Below the pieces are notes generated by a model that saw nothing but the letters and a program-made list of their open reading frames with translations, was not told where the DNA came from and did no database searches. From Cheiracanthium punctorium (taxonomy: Eukaryota > Arthropoda > Arachnida > Araneae > Cheiracanthiidae), in the NCBI GenBank assembly GCA_038373885.1, contig JAWZYV010013280.1, positions 86,633-150,632 of the forward strand: a DNA stretch of 64,000 nt, in the 5' to 3' direction. The number at the start of each line of letters is the position of its first letter. The stretch's first letter is position 1. This document shows, one piece after another, positions 22,780 to 34,169 of this stretch. Both the position numbers and the translations under genes were made by a program.

Positions 22780-23169
22780 CCCTTTGAGGTGCAACCCTTT
22801 CCCAATGCTGAAAAAAGGGCAGCCGTTGCCGTCAAAAAAAATGTCTCTAGATCTGTGGCACGCGATGAACGTTTCTATCGTCCGCCATCTTGCTGGTAGT
22901 TAAGTTGAGCGATGGCAGCAGCTGCCCTTTTTTCAGCATTAGGCAATCTATCCAGCTGTTCTCGCATTCTTTCATTTTCCAGCAGATGTCACTGCTGTTA
23001 AAAATAATCGTGACAATTTTTTTTTTTTTTACGGGAAATGACGTGATTCTCGTGAAGCTATGTCACCCGCAACTATTTTTATAGAAATCAAATCTATTCT
23101 TCGTGTCTGGCAACAGTCAAAACGCCAGAGTTTGGTGTTCCAAGAGCGGGAACACTGCGCGTTGAAGGG
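22780..23169 (+). mobile_element. F1 foldback MITE, copy G
   Basis: TTAA lies on both sides (22776-22779, 23170-23173). The left end is type 2 (CCCTTTGAGGTGCAACCC) and the right end type 1 (GCGCGTTGAAGGG). Most of the left arm and the hairpin core are deleted. It occupies the same site as copy J in SD1 copy 2, so it inserted before the duplication and the two have since diverged in internal structure. Confidence 0.85.
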
Positions 23170-23173
23170 TTAA

Positions 23174-23423
23174 CTTTTTTTTTTTTTTACTTCATCAATA
23201 TACTAAATAATAGATGCAATCATCGTATATACTCACCTTCGTAGAGTAGTTGTAAACCTGTCTTTCATATCCACTTTACTGTTTCATGCTGCTCTCCTGT
23301 TTTCCTATTTGGTATGATTTCTGTGTTTTCCCTGTCACTTTCGTTGTGCCAGGATTCTGCGTTGAGTGTGTGTAAAAGTTACATTTTTCAAAAGTGTGTC
23401 AGCTATTCTTTGTGTTCTATAGT
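23174..23423. other. Segment present in SD1 copy 1 only, bounded by TTAA
   Basis: Immediately after F1 copy G, about 250 bp starting with a T run has no counterpart in SD1 copy 2, where F1 copy J is followed directly by the sequence equivalent to 23428 onward. The segment lies between TTAA at 23170 and TTAA at 23424. It lacks visible inverted termini. On the minus strand it contains a donor-like CTACGAAG/GTGAGTAT junction near 23240, which on its own is weak evidence for an exon. Confidence 0.45.
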
Positions 23424-23749
23424 TTAAAATCTATTGTTGGGATGACGTTTTCTTGAGAGCTGTCTACAAATGTTCTTTTAACTACACTATGTAAAGTTGT
23501 AATTTTTTTTAAAAGATGTTTATTAAACTGTTTCGTTTGAACTTTAGGTGTCTCTTCATTTGAATGAGAATTATATTTTAAAAATTATACAATTATACAA
23601 TTAAATATATTAAATTATTATAATTTTAGTACAATTATAAAATTATAATATTAAATTAAAAAAATTATACAATTTTTCGTAAATCGTCATAACTCGACAA
23701 AAAAAAAAAAAAAAAACCTCCAAAAGAAGCTGGGGTTTAAAAGTTGAAA

Positions 23750-24005
23750 TAATTTAATCTCTGTAAAATAACACACATAAAAGGTACTTAGCAAACTACT
23801 TAGCAAACTATGCATGTGTTTCGATCGATAAAATTTCGATCTTCTTCAGCAGCAGTAGAAGTTCATACACAGACGGACTGGGGACTGAAAAAAATAAGGC
23901 ATTTAACTTTTTCCAGTCCCAGTCGAAATTTTTTCGATCGAAACACGTGTACAGTTTTATAAATACCTTTCGTGTGTGTTATTTTACAATTCTTTAGTTA
24001 TTTTA
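23750..24005. mobile_element. Small foldback element (GTGTGTTATTTTAC arms)
   Basis: The left arm (GTAAAATAACACACATAAAAGG, then GTTTCGATCGATAAAATTTC) and right arm (GAAATTTTTTCGATCG, then TTTCGTGTGTGTTATTTTAC) are inverted repeats. They surround a centre with CTTCTTCAGCAGCAGTAG and CAGACGGACTGGGGACTG. The paralogous copy is at 58180-58430. No coding capacity; the superfamily is unclear. Confidence 0.55.
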
Positions 24006-24166
24006 ACAATCATAGCTCTGTTCATTAGTCATAAAGTAAATATATTCTTCTTATTAAAATAAATATCAGTAAGAGGCCCATTTCAGTACCGTTACTTTTA
24101 ACTTACATATTTAAATTGTTTTACATGAAAAGAGATAAGCAACCATATTAAGTCAAGTAAAAATAC

Positions 24167-24850
24167 GGAAAAAACACTCAAAATAGGCGTTAAACAATAA
24201 AATAAATAAAATCTTTGTGAAAAAAAAAAACACACACACATAAAATGTTACTTATAACACGATAGGATCGTTTCGACCAAAAATTCTCTCGGTCTTCACT
24301 AGTCAAAGTCCTTCGTCTCACTAAACAGAGGGAACTGAAAAGGATAAACAAACAAACATGTTGCCACATAGAAAAAAGAAAAGGCGAACAAAGCCACGGA
24401 GACTAAAGGTAAGGAGAAAAAAAGAGGAGGGATAAAAAGTAAGAAAATAAGGACAAACAACAAATATACATAAATAAATAATAATAACAATAATAATAAA
24501 AAGCAAAAAAGAACACACGAACTTAAACACACACAAAAAAGTAAAACAAAACAACAAAAAACAAAAATAACATAAAAACACTTTTTTATATAAAAACAAC
24601 ATACAGGACACAGAACACACATAAAATGTTACTTATAACACGATAGGATCGTTTCGACAAAATTCTCTCGGTCCTCACTAGTCAAATCCTTCGTTCACTA
24701 AACATCATGTAATTTTTTTATTTATTTTTATTTTATTATTTTATTTTATTTATTTTTATTTTTTTAATAATACGATTTTTGGTGGAAACAATTGTATCGT
24801 GTTATAAGTAACATTTTATGTGTGTTTTTTTCACAAAGTTTTTATTTATT
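24167..24850. mobile_element. Foldback element with TTATAAGTAACATTTTATG arms, short form
   Basis: The left part begins GGAAAAAACACTCAAAATAG and contains AAAATGTTACTTATAACACG (24243-24262). The right arm (24795-24845) is its inverse and is followed by TGTGTGTTTTTTTCACAAAG. Positions 24236-24325 are repeated directly at 24618-24707. The middle is A-rich. The 107- and 99-codon minus-strand frames here are low-complexity readings of that A-rich tract. A long version of the element occupies the same SD1 position at 58575-60508, and a palindromic relative is at 61188. Confidence 0.65.
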
Positions 24851-25045
24851 TTATCAAGCAAACATAGTTCTGAAATAGGATCCGCAACGAATGGATCAAT
24901 GAACTCCTAACCGTTGACGATCTTTGCAGCTACCGTTTGACAATTTTCTTTTAACTTCCGACCCGCCATACCTTGCCACTAAACAGAAACCACTGCGCAG
25001 ATTTTGAAACCGGTCTTAATTCAATTTTAAGCAAAATTTGACTTA

Positions 25046-25660
25046 CAGTGGGGTCTTTACTTACGCGGGGGGATGCGATCCAAGACCTCCTTGCTTAAGT
25101 GAAAATTTTGAGTTGTGAAATAGAGTATATTTCCCTTTATCTACTGACGGTACTTAGAATTACCTGAAAAATAAAATTGTTTTTAAAAGAATTTCATTGA
25201 TTCGTTATAACCGATTTCTTCAAAAAATCAGTACAAAATATTTCATTTAATCAGCTTACACCAAAATTGCATGTTCTATTAGAGTAAGATTGTTTTTAAT
25301 GGACAGGTTTTCGCTCATTTTTTAATCATGTCAAGACAGAGAAAACAAATATGAGCATTAGTGAATTTTCAGACTTTGGTTTTATGATTAAAAGATTGGG
25401 TTTCCAAAATGTGTCAATCAAAGTATTACTTCACACCTCTTCAATTTTTGTGTTATACTCTTTTGAAAAAAACTCACTCTTTGATTACGAAACAGTCATG
25501 AGACGTATCGCTAGTGTTTGTAAATTTTCTTCGTAATTTTCTTTCTTACTACTTAATTTAGTAAAGATTATTCATTGTACAAGTAAAACGAAAGAAAAGA
25601 AACAGTTTCAAGTTGATATTCTCGACAATTCTTAATGCCGTAGATAAAGGGGTGTACGAA
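25046..25660 (+). mobile_element. Probable Tigger/pogo-type remnant
   Basis: After a TA, the sequence CAGTGGGGTCTTTACTTACG followed by CGCGGGGGGATGCG and GCTTAAGTGAAAATTTTG resembles the start of Tigger-like elements. In SD1 copy 2 the equivalent begins near 60715 but about 500 bp after the terminus are missing there. I did not find the opposite terminus. The frames inside are short and unconvincing. Confidence 0.4.
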
Positions 25661-26898
25661 TTTTTGAAACACATACACAGTTATTTCAGGAACACGATTC
25701 AAAGTGTTCTAAGCCATTAACTAACTATATATTTCTGTTTATCACATAAATAAATGAATAAAGCGAAGTTTGGACTTTGACAGTTTGGATGCTTCCGCCT
25801 TCAGTAATGCTGTGAGTGATAAAATACCGTTGGTTCTCTGGCTCTCTTCTTCAGCGGCAAATCAGCGGTCAAAGAGCCCGTGTTCTCTCTCAGATACGTT
25901 ACTCGTGAAAAACTCGTGTATTATCCTATTTGCGTAAGATAGATCGCTTTGTAGATCCGAGTCTACTGTATATTAGTTTGCATTTCGTCGGCTCTCATGT
26001 GCGTTTTCCGATCATAATAAAATTTAAACCCATTGAATTTCGAGAAAAACTAAATTTACGTCACGGTAGGCATTAGTATGAGTTATCTGCAAACACTTTA
26101 CATATGCCATTTCTAAAATTCATTTATAAATTAAAAATAGCTTCGCCATTTCAAAGACCCTATATTTTAAATACCACTGCATCAATTGCCTTTTTTAATT
26201 TTTGTAAGGTTGTACTTGGTAAAACACGCAAATTTTTTAAACTAAACTAATTACATATGTGAATACCAATTATTTTAATCATGGCATACTGTTTTAAGAT
26301 TTTAATGTAATTACTTTCTCAGTAAACAGCAATGTAATTAATTGCCTTTTCTGCCAGACATTTTTGAATGCCATAGAATATTTTAAATAGCTTTTATTTT
26401 CTTAAATTCTGAAGATCTCTTTGCAGTGATTTAAAATGCAATTAATGCATTCTGTAAGCAATTGTTTTCTAAATGCTTCAAAATAATAGCTCTAGTAGTT
26501 ATTGCGTTTGTTCAGCAATTAATGGAAGCTTAAATAACATTTTAACCTAGTTTATGCAGCAAACAAAGAATAAATAAATACATTTATTAGGAAAATGTAG
26601 ATTTTCATTTGGAAACAAACCAGATTGCATTGCTTTACACTGTTAATATTTTTAGTCCCAGTGATGCTAATTGAACTCATAGCATGTACGAATGTTTTTC
26701 GGATTTTTTTTGTACTTGAAATATGTGTTTGTATTTTTCTTATTAGGAAGTTACTCCATAATATAAGAAAAATTCAGTTACAAATACATGTCAAATGTAA
26801 AAGAGATCTGAAAATTTGTGAATGTTACAATTCGTATTGGCGTCACTGCGACTAAAAAGATTAAGAATTACAATTATTTTTTTTCCCCAATTCAACAG

Positions 26899-27038
26899 GT
26901 GTGAAGGAACACAGTTTTGTCCCCAGAAAAGGATACAGAGTACAAACAAACAAAGCAACTAACACAAATAGACAAAATAACAGCGGAACACTAAGCATGG
27001 TACAGAAAATCTAAAATCACAGTGTTAAACTGAATAAA
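26899..27038 (+). other. Candidate 3'-terminal exon or conserved island in SD1
   Basis: A pyrimidine run and AG (26881-26898, TTTTCCCCAATTCAACAG) precede a 38-codon open frame ending at TAA (27012-27014). Its last residues read NNSGTLSMVQKI. An AATAAA follows at 27033-27038. Between 26931 and 27060 the two SD1 copies differ at only a handful of positions, noticeably fewer than in the flanks; copy 2 ends SIVQKH. However, copy 2 has a one-base deletion upstream that breaks the common frame. I do not recognise the peptide, and no upstream exons were identified. Confidence 0.2.
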
Positions 27039-27066
27039 TGTTCTCTAGCCTCCCAATAGCGGGAGT

Positions 27067-27229
27067 CAGTGGCGTAGCGAGAAATTTTTCATGGGGGGGG
27101 GGATTACGGCAACTGCTACTCACATATATGTATACGTGTGTGTGATAAGGGAGTGAAGAATATACATTTTGTATGGGAAAAAATTCCTCAAGGGGGTGGG
27201 GGTTGTGACCCCCCTTGGCTGCGCCACTG
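27067..27229. mobile_element. hAT-like MITE (CAGTGGCGTAGC ends)
   Basis: The 163-bp element is flanked by a perfect 8-bp duplication GCGGGAGT (27059-27066 and 27230-27237). Termini are CAGTGGCGTAGCGAG and TTGGCTGCGCCACTG, with G-rich and C-rich subterminal runs. The same insertion is present at 62587 in SD1 copy 2, so it predates the duplication. Confidence 0.85.
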
Positions 27230-27448
27230 GCGGGAGTAAATGGATTTTTCCTTCAAAGCTGAACAGAGAGGGAGTTTGTCAGCAGTCGTTACCAAGTCGC
27301 CACAGCGCAGAGAGTTTTAACACAGCACAGGGGCCGAATCAGGAATATTAACTATCTTAATAATATACGAATGTGCGTCGTGAAGATAGTCGTGCACATT
27401 TGTCATTCGGAAAGCACGGATAGTCCGGAGACCGTGTTCTCTAGAATT

Positions 27449-28979
27449 CAGTGCGCGAAAAAAGTATAAGGACACGCGAAAAATCGCCAAATCTAGAAGC
27501 CTTGTTTAAAGAATCGTATGCAAATTTTTTCAGCAAAAATAGAAGTAAAACTAAAATATTTCATGCGTAAAGTAATTAGAATTTTCAATTTTAAATCTGC
27601 TAAAATTTAAATTTGTATTTTTAAACCTAAATGAAAACGGAAAAAAGTATAAGGACATTGCTTTTCCCCCAGTAATTATTTAAAAATTTGCATATTTGAA
27701 AGCATAAAATGACAATTCTGAGTTAAAAGATTCATTTGCGAAAAGAATTTTCCACTCGGCGACTTTCAGTGTGAATTTTTAACGATGCCCAAAGGAAGTC
27801 AACTTTTTGACTCTGAAAAATGAAAAATTGTTGCTTTTCGAAAATGTGGATTAAGTGGATGGTAAATTTCAAAAAGAATCAAGAGATCTAAAACGGTGGT
27901 TTATAATTTTCTAAAAAATCATGGGATGTATGATATGAAAAGCGAACTGGGAGACCAGAAATTCTCACTCGTCGACAAAAAAAGAAGTATTGTAAGGAGA
28001 TCTTGCGAGAAAAAAGAAACCGCAAATGAAGTTAGACAAAAGAGTTTACCATGCTCAAAAAGGACTGTTCAAAATGTTTTGAGTAAACATCCTCAAGTTT
28101 CTTATGGGAAATTAGTGTCACGCCCCCTCTTACAAATCATCATAAGAAAAGAAGAGTTGACTTTGCCAAAAAATACATTTCTCTTGGTCAAAAGTGGGTT
28201 GATGTAAATTTTCGGACGAAAAAAAGTTCAATCTTGATGGACCTGATGGTTTTCGTTATTTTTGGTATGATCTGCGAAAGACCAAGAAAGTGTTTTCCAG
28301 GCATCAATATGGTGGTGGCTCGGTTATGGTATGGGGCGCTTTTGCGGCAAATGGAACCACTCCAATTGTATTTATCAACCGTAAAATGAATTCGGACAGG
28401 TATGCTGATATGTTAGGAGAAAGTTTGTAACCTGAAGCGCTACTAATTACTTCAGGGGACTATATTTTTCAGCAAGATAATGCTTCGATACACGTTTCTA
28501 CGAGCACAAAACTCTGGTTGGCCGGTGAGAAGTCCCGATCTTAATCCAATCAAAAACTTATGGATACCTCTAGCCCGAGAAGTTTATAAAAACGGCACGC
28601 AATATCAATGTACACAAGATCTTGTCGTCGCTATCAAAGACCCTTGAGAAAAAATATCTGTGGACATTTTAAAAGATCTTTCAGGATCTATGACCTCTCG
28701 GCTTATTCAAGTCATTGAAAAAAGGTAGTTTTCTTGATTATTGAAACATTTTTTTAAGTATTTTAGAACATTTCTTTATAATTTTTTCCGTATTTCCTTT
28801 AATTTTAAATTTTGTAAAATCAATATTTTGAAGCTTAATTTTGTTTTTTATGTAGTATAAGTGTTATCACAAAATTATGCAGCAGAAGTAAGATATATAA
28901 AAATTTCATTTAGGTGAAATGGAAATAAAGCATATTTTCATGCAATTAAATGTTGTCCTTATACTTTTTTCGCGCACTG
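27449..28979 (+). mobile_element. Tc1-type DNA transposon, inactive
   Basis: The 1531-bp element has termini CAGTGCGCGAAAAAAGTATA and the inverse TATACTTTTTTCGCGCACTG followed by TA at 28980. The left target base pair has mutated (TT instead of TA). The terminal motif AAAAAAGTATAAGGACA recurs internally at about 27642, giving the inverted/direct-repeat ends typical of Tc1 relatives. It holds a broken transposase gene. The paralogous position in SD1 copy 2 (about 63910-63925) is empty. Confidence 0.9.
27785..28728 (+). pseudogene. Tc1-type transposase pseudogene
   Basis: The reading, through several frameshifts and stops, begins MPKGSQLFDSEK and contains a helix-turn-helix-like region (KRTVQNVLSKHPQVSYG). 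The DDE catalytic segments follow: FSDEKKFNLDGPDGFRYFW with the first Asp near 28214, VMVWGAFAANG, and YIFQQDNASIHVS with the second Asp at 28477-28479. The normal SPDLNPIENLW motif reads SPDLNPIKNLW here, so the catalytic Glu is Lys (codon 28552-28554). Only about 24 residues separate it from the second Asp instead of the usual 34, pointing to a small deletion as well. Stop codons interrupt the frame at 27821 and elsewhere. The enzyme would have cut and pasted the element; this copy cannot. Confidence 0.88.
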
Positions 28980-29055
28980 TAGTCCAGAAGATTAAGGATC
29001 GATGTACTCCAAATTTTCTCTCTTGTTCTTTCTTTCAGTTTGGATGTGTATAGGT

Positions 29056-31147
29056 TTCTTAGGGTCAGCTCAATTATTGAGGAAACAGATCTGTAACAGA
29101 CTTACTCAAAAATAGCCTGTTCGATGGTACATCCTTTTTTTGACCAACTTATCTGTAGTCTTATTTCAAGGGATATCGCAGTAAGACGGGATATACTGTA
29201 AAATATATTAATTTTCTCTTTTTAATTAGTGTAATGAGAACAGTTGAGATTAGGGATAACTAAACTATAAAGATAATTAGTTCCAGACTTCTGTAGAACA
29301 GAACTCAGCATGTTAACCCTTAAATGCATGAATTTTAAAGACGTTCGATCGATAATAACGAGTGTAAGCTAAATTTCCTATATCAGTTTTGCGAATAACT
29401 AATTAATGTTTTCAAAAACACGCAGTTTGGAAGAAGCATGTTAAACTTTTATTAATCACGATATAAACCATTCATAATTAAAATCTATATTTTATGTATG
29501 AAATTGACGTAAGAAATTTCGCTTCTACTCTAATCCGGCACTGAAAGATACGATGCATATATATGCATTATAGGGTTAATACGGCGGGTTGTTCTGCAGT
29601 AAAGACCCCGAATTCTCGAAAACTAATACCATACTTAAATACCGGAACAAAGCCATCTGAGTTAAGGCTGCCAGATGAATAGCAACATTTACAGCCAGAA
29701 AACTTCATAAAGCCACAGTTGTAGTGAATAGTTATAGTGAATTTTATTGTGAGGATAGCCATAGCTGTAGTGAATTTTACCGTCGGGAAAATAAATACTG
29801 ACTATTTCTTGAAAAATCCAGAAATTCTGTCTTTAATCCTTGGTACACATACGTAAAAAAGGTTCATTCAAAAGGTTCATAATAAAGAGCCGATCATTCG
29901 AACGGTACTTTGTTTTTGGAACCGTTCTGAATAAAAGCGACAAATGCAGCAATAACCTTCTAAAAAAATGTTTTTTAATCAGCAGATGTAAAGTAATAAT
30001 AATAATAATAATAATAATAAGCAATACTTCCTCGGTTGAAAATTTCTGAAGCAAATAATTCAATTCCCTATTTCACAATTCTCACCTTTAATAGCATGTA
30101 CTTAGTCCACTTCCTGGTTGCATGCAAATGCCGATCAATCTATCTGTAATAAACTCAAACCGTCAGGTGCATAATGTGTTTAAATGTAGATTTCACGGAG
30201 CGAGTGTTTGAATAAAGATATCATTAGATTCATTAAGTGATCTCGTAACAAATGAAGTGTCTCTCTTACCAAGCCATGATTCCATCAGTTAATTAATATT
30301 TAAGGATAATTTAAATATCGCACAGCGTATTTCTCTGATACCACAAACATTCCTTTGTTCGTGTGTTCAAACTTTGATGCATACCTTGTTTTCGAATTAA
30401 AATATTTATGCTGGTGCAACACCCGGCATCAATAATACATATTTATGGAATGCAGCATAAGACGATATTTGTGGAATTTTACTACTAAGTGCTTCTTTTC
30501 TGTCTTTTGTTTACAGTATGGAAATTACGAAAACAGTTTCCTTATTTGTGATGAAAGGCTATTAAGCGTAAATAGCTCTGGTTGAAAGCGAAATGCAATG
30601 TTAAAGGGAAATCGCATAAGCCTCAAATATTATTGTGCGGGGAATTTTAAGTAAATGTCTTATTTATCAGATTTCAGCATTGGTTGTGAGCTGTTATTTA
30701 ATCTGAAGCAATTAAAAACTGTCTGCTCCTAATTAGTGTTTCAAATTGAAAACTAGTGTGCCAGGATTAGGTATTCTTGATATCGAAAAGAGGAGATGTA
30801 GTATTGATAACCCTTTTTTAGATGTTCTCAGTATTACATTCATGGATTATACTTTAAGTGTTATGAATGAAACAATTAATTTATTGACATCGTTTCATTT
30901 ATTTGAACTATTCGCTATGCAATTATAGCACGCAGTACTCAAAAATAAGTAAATTAATAAATAATCCAAACCGAACTAGGGTTTTTGGTTCTAATTTACG
31001 AGATATACATATTTTTATGTATAGAAAAAGTAAAAAACTATTGACTTACAAATTATACCATCATGCCTCCATGAAACAGAAATACAGTGAGCAGGTCATT
31101 TGTGAGTAAAAAAAGCACAAGAAAGAAAGATTTCTTAATGGATTATA
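29056..31147. other. AT-rich filler with an (AAT)n tract
   Basis: About 2.1 kb without a recognised gene or transposon. A trinucleotide run (TAA)n lies near 29996-30020. The 60- to 76-codon frames are short, AT-biased and motif-free. Confidence 0.6.
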
Positions 31148-31151
31148 TTAA

Positions 31152-31427
31152 CCCATTTATGCCTAGTGTCCCTTTTTTGGGACGGCATTTTCGCTATTAG
31201 TCGAAAAAGTTATTTATTTTTCCTAGCCTTTGTTCATGAGTATTGAGCCTCAACTCCACAAAATATTTTAACATAACGCAGTTGGATGTTGATATTTCGA
31301 TTTTTATGCATAATGATTTTAAAAGAAATCATTCCTAGTTCAAGAAGTTGACCTCAGAAATTTATCTATTATTTCTGTTATCAGTAAAAATCGAAGATAG
31401 TCGCAAAAATATCCAGGCACAAATGGG
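31152..31427 (+). mobile_element. F2 TTAA MITE, copy 2
   Basis: It is flanked by TTAA at 31148-31151 and 31428-31431, with termini CCCATTTATGCCTAG and TCCAGGCACAAATGGG. It is 276 bp, exactly the length of copy 1 at 15488, and clearly the same sequence throughout. Confidence 0.85.
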
Positions 31428-31500
31428 TTAATGTCATTTTATCTCTTACCCCCTTTACTGAATATTATCCGAAAAATGTGTCCCAAAAATGCGACATAAT

Positions 31501-32032
31501 TTTACATATATTTAAATACTATTAGTTCACAACAACTTTAATCTATTGTTACAGTATTCCGTAAAATGTAGAATATGCATCAAATGTATTTTTCTATAAA
31601 TAGGTTACATTCATAAAAATTTCAACATAGGGTTACCAGGCGAAATGCACGAAAGACGAGAGATAAAATGACATATTCAATTAATGTCGTTTTAATACGG
31701 CAATAATGAAACTAAAAAATTAGGGGGGTTCAAGGGGGGGGGTCTCCCCCTGACGAGGCTCGAACAGCCGAGTTTTTACATATATTTAAATACCATTAGT
31801 TCACAACAGCTTTCATCTATTGCTAAAATATTTCGAAATCTGTATTATATGCATCACATGTACTTTTCTATAAACTGGTTACAATCATAAAAATTTCAAC
31901 ATAGGGTTACCAGGCGAAATACACGAAAGATGAGAGATAAAATGACATAGTCAATTAATATCGTTTTAATATGGCAATAATGAAACTAAAAAATCAAGGG
32001 GCTTCAGGGCGGTCTCCCGCTGACGAGGCTCG

Positions 32033-32036
<4 letters not shown>
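31501..32036 (+). repeat. 274-bp tandem duplication with GGCTCGAA unit ends
   Basis: TTTACATATATTTAAATAC at 31501 recurs at 31775, and the units stay similar through GGGTTACCAGGCGAAAT to the GACGAGGCTCGAA phrase that closes each one (31752-31764 and 32021-32033). They differ mainly by substitutions and by the G-run near 31720-31742. Confidence 0.8.

Positions 32037-32067
<31 letters not shown>
32035..32067. repeat. (AT)n microsatellite
   Basis: An uninterrupted AT dinucleotide run directly follows the 274-bp tandem duplication. Confidence 0.9.
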
Positions 32068-32070
<3 letters not shown>

Positions 32071-32165
32071 GAAAAAATGATCGAAATAAGATTGGAATGC
32101 TACGTTAAGAAAAATTCTTCTCATTAATTTTCAAACACTTTTCAAATTTGTGTACCAGGTACCCT
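32067..32165 (+). repeat. Fragment related to 17100-17200
   Basis: Words such as AAAAATGATCGAAATAAG, AAGAAAAATTCTTCTC and CAAATTTGTGTACC follow the same order as in the repeat at 17031. Both termini are missing here. Confidence 0.4.
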
Positions 32166-32454
32166 ATTGGAAATGCTACATAGACTATAAATAGTTCTTC
32201 ACATGAGCAATCAGAATAATTCTCATAGATCGTCTTCTATTGACAGGCATTGTTTAAAGTGTAGAATAGAGACTAAAATCTATTTAATATTTGTCATTGA
32301 GGTTAATGCTTTCCGTTGAAAAAATGTTTTGCCTTAATGAGATTATTCTCAAACTCCTGCTATTTTCATAAATGATAATTATGTTCGAAAATGTTTTATA
32401 ATTGATGCATTTGAGGTATAGTTTATCTTTCTTCTTTCTGTTTTATTAAACTCT

Positions 32455-32515
32455 ATGGTCGTTTCGACATAAGTAACATTTTATGTGTGTTTTTTTCACA
32501 AAGTTTTCATCTTTT
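32455..32515. repeat. Solo arm fragment of the ATAAGTAACATTTTATG foldback family
   Basis: TCGTTTCGACATAAGTAACA and the following TTTTATGTGTGTTTTTTTCA match the right arm of the elements at 24167 and 58575, without a partner arm nearby. Confidence 0.6.
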
Positions 32516-33974
32516 TTAACATGGAAGCCTTGTTTCCTTGAGATTCCTTAGTAATAGACTGATTGTTTTTTAGAGCGTATGAGTTCATTGTTCACATAAC
32601 AATTTTCAGAAAATTAGGGAATCAGATTGAATAATACATTTGAATACTAAAAGAAACATTTTTGGGAGACATTTCACTAAAAACGAACGCCACATCACCG
32701 AACATTAAAGTATACGTGCTCGGTGAAGACGCTTAGATTTTAGCCGGTATGCTACTTGCAAAAAAAGAAGCAGAATACCTCTACAAGAATAAAAATACTG
32801 AAAAATATTGCGAACACTTTTATTTCAGGAAACACTAAATAACACGGAATCAGTCCAGACGAAAACGCCTTTATTCTCGAGTGCAATATCCTTTAATGTT
32901 TCTATAACATTTCTGCCAAAAAAATGTAACACTTTTTTTTTTTTTGCTTCTCTCCTACGGTTTCTGTTTCTGTGAAATAAGGTTTTGTGTTATGTGAAAG
33001 AAACTGGAGAAATGTGTATTGTAAGAGGTAGACCTTTATCTCCGAACAAAAAAGGTATGCCAAACATACAAACGTATAGTTAGAAATTTTTACAGCGACC
33101 ATGCTTTACGGGAGCTAAACATAGTGCAAAATTCGTATTCTACGGGTCAAATAATTAAAATTTGCATTTTGTTGCATGAAAATCGATTAACTAGAATGCG
33201 AGATAAGAGGCTTTGTGTGTATCCCTTTTTGTATAAGGAATTTCAGGAATTCTGGAGAAATATTGGCGCTATCGCTTAGCAGTTTTGGGGGCTTATTTCT
33301 GGCACCAAATTTGGTGATTTTTGCCCAAAAGTTGCCAAGCTTCGCTACATACTGAGGCATCCCTGCATCAATAAGGATGGATATGCAAATGCCAGACAGT
33401 TTCACTCTGTAGCTGCATTGAAGGCCGCCATCTTTGAACACTGGAATAATACTGTTGTTATCATCCTCCAACTATTGCTAAATAATATGTCACAACATGA
33501 ACTATTCAGAAAGGGTTCAGAAAGTTCGGAAAGGGCAGGGTAAAATTTATCCCAAAATCCAACATTTCTGCTATGTCAGAAATCGGAATATTTACAACTA
33601 AACGAATCTGCAACCTTCGAAACCAAATATAGCAAAGTTTAAAAACCGTTTCGTGCTGCCTGGAATATTCTTAAAAGAAATGAAAGAAATCTTTCCAAAA
33701 CTCATTAAATTCAGAGTATCAAAATTATTCTCACAGAATTAATTCTTACACAACAGACATGTTAGCACAACCATACAAAATTTGTTTTAATTTTAAAAAA
33801 TTGGAGAAAACGTTCCAAAACTCATTGCTCAGACAGGAACAAAAATTTTCACAACATAAATATTTTTCGATGACACATATTTAAAATTTAGTATACAATG
33901 TAAACACATTTTTAAGAAAAGAACTATCGATTTAAATTAAATTGGGATAAGGTCCTTTTACCCGTGTGTCTCTG
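32516..33974. other. AT-rich filler, unsupported 94-codon frame
   Basis: No gene was recognised. The minus-strand frame at 33187-33471 has no known motif and no neighbouring signals, so I leave it as a note rather than a gene. Confidence 0.5.
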
Positions 33975-33984
33975 TCATTTCAGC

Positions 33985-34029
33985 GAGGAACTGGACTCAC
34001 CCCCCAACCCCCTTTGGCTACGCCACTGC
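33985..34029. mobile_element. Orphan right end of a CAGTGGCG-type hAT MITE
   Basis: A C-rich stretch followed by TTTGGCTACGCCACTG matches the right terminus of the MITEs at 27067 and 47166. No left terminus was found upstream. Confidence 0.4.
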
Positions 34030-34169
34030 TTTGAAAGTTACTATAAAGAATCATAAATATCAATTTGTATAATGTATTTTATTACACTTCACGTAAAAGG
34101 AATTATTCCCCTACCAGCACTCCGGAATCGAAATATTATGCAAATTCAGAACAGAGGGAATTACTGTTA

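Larger units (their letters stand above)
21427..29055 (+). repeat. Segmental duplication SD1, copy 1
   Basis: From CTTACTAATATGCC at 21427 the sequence is colinear, in direct orientation, with 55967-64000 and remains so to the TTTGGATGTGTATAGG phrase near 29055. Most blocks look close to 90 percent identical by eye. The homology is interrupted by insertions or deletions in one copy: the Tc1 element at 27449, about 250 bp at 23174-23423 and about 500 bp near 25135-25660 occur only here. Because copy 2 leaves the window at 64000, the true right limit of SD1 is unknown. No gene was recognised inside it apart from transposon remains. Confidence 0.88.

Noticed and set aside
24299..24622. 107- and 99-codon hydrophobic frames resembling membrane proteins (also near 58700-59012)
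   Set aside because: They translate the complement of A-rich low-complexity sequence, and both frames overlap on the same strand; nothing suggests a real membrane protein.
33187..33471. 94-codon minus-strand open frame
   Set aside because: No recognisable domain and no supporting splice, promoter or polyadenylation context.
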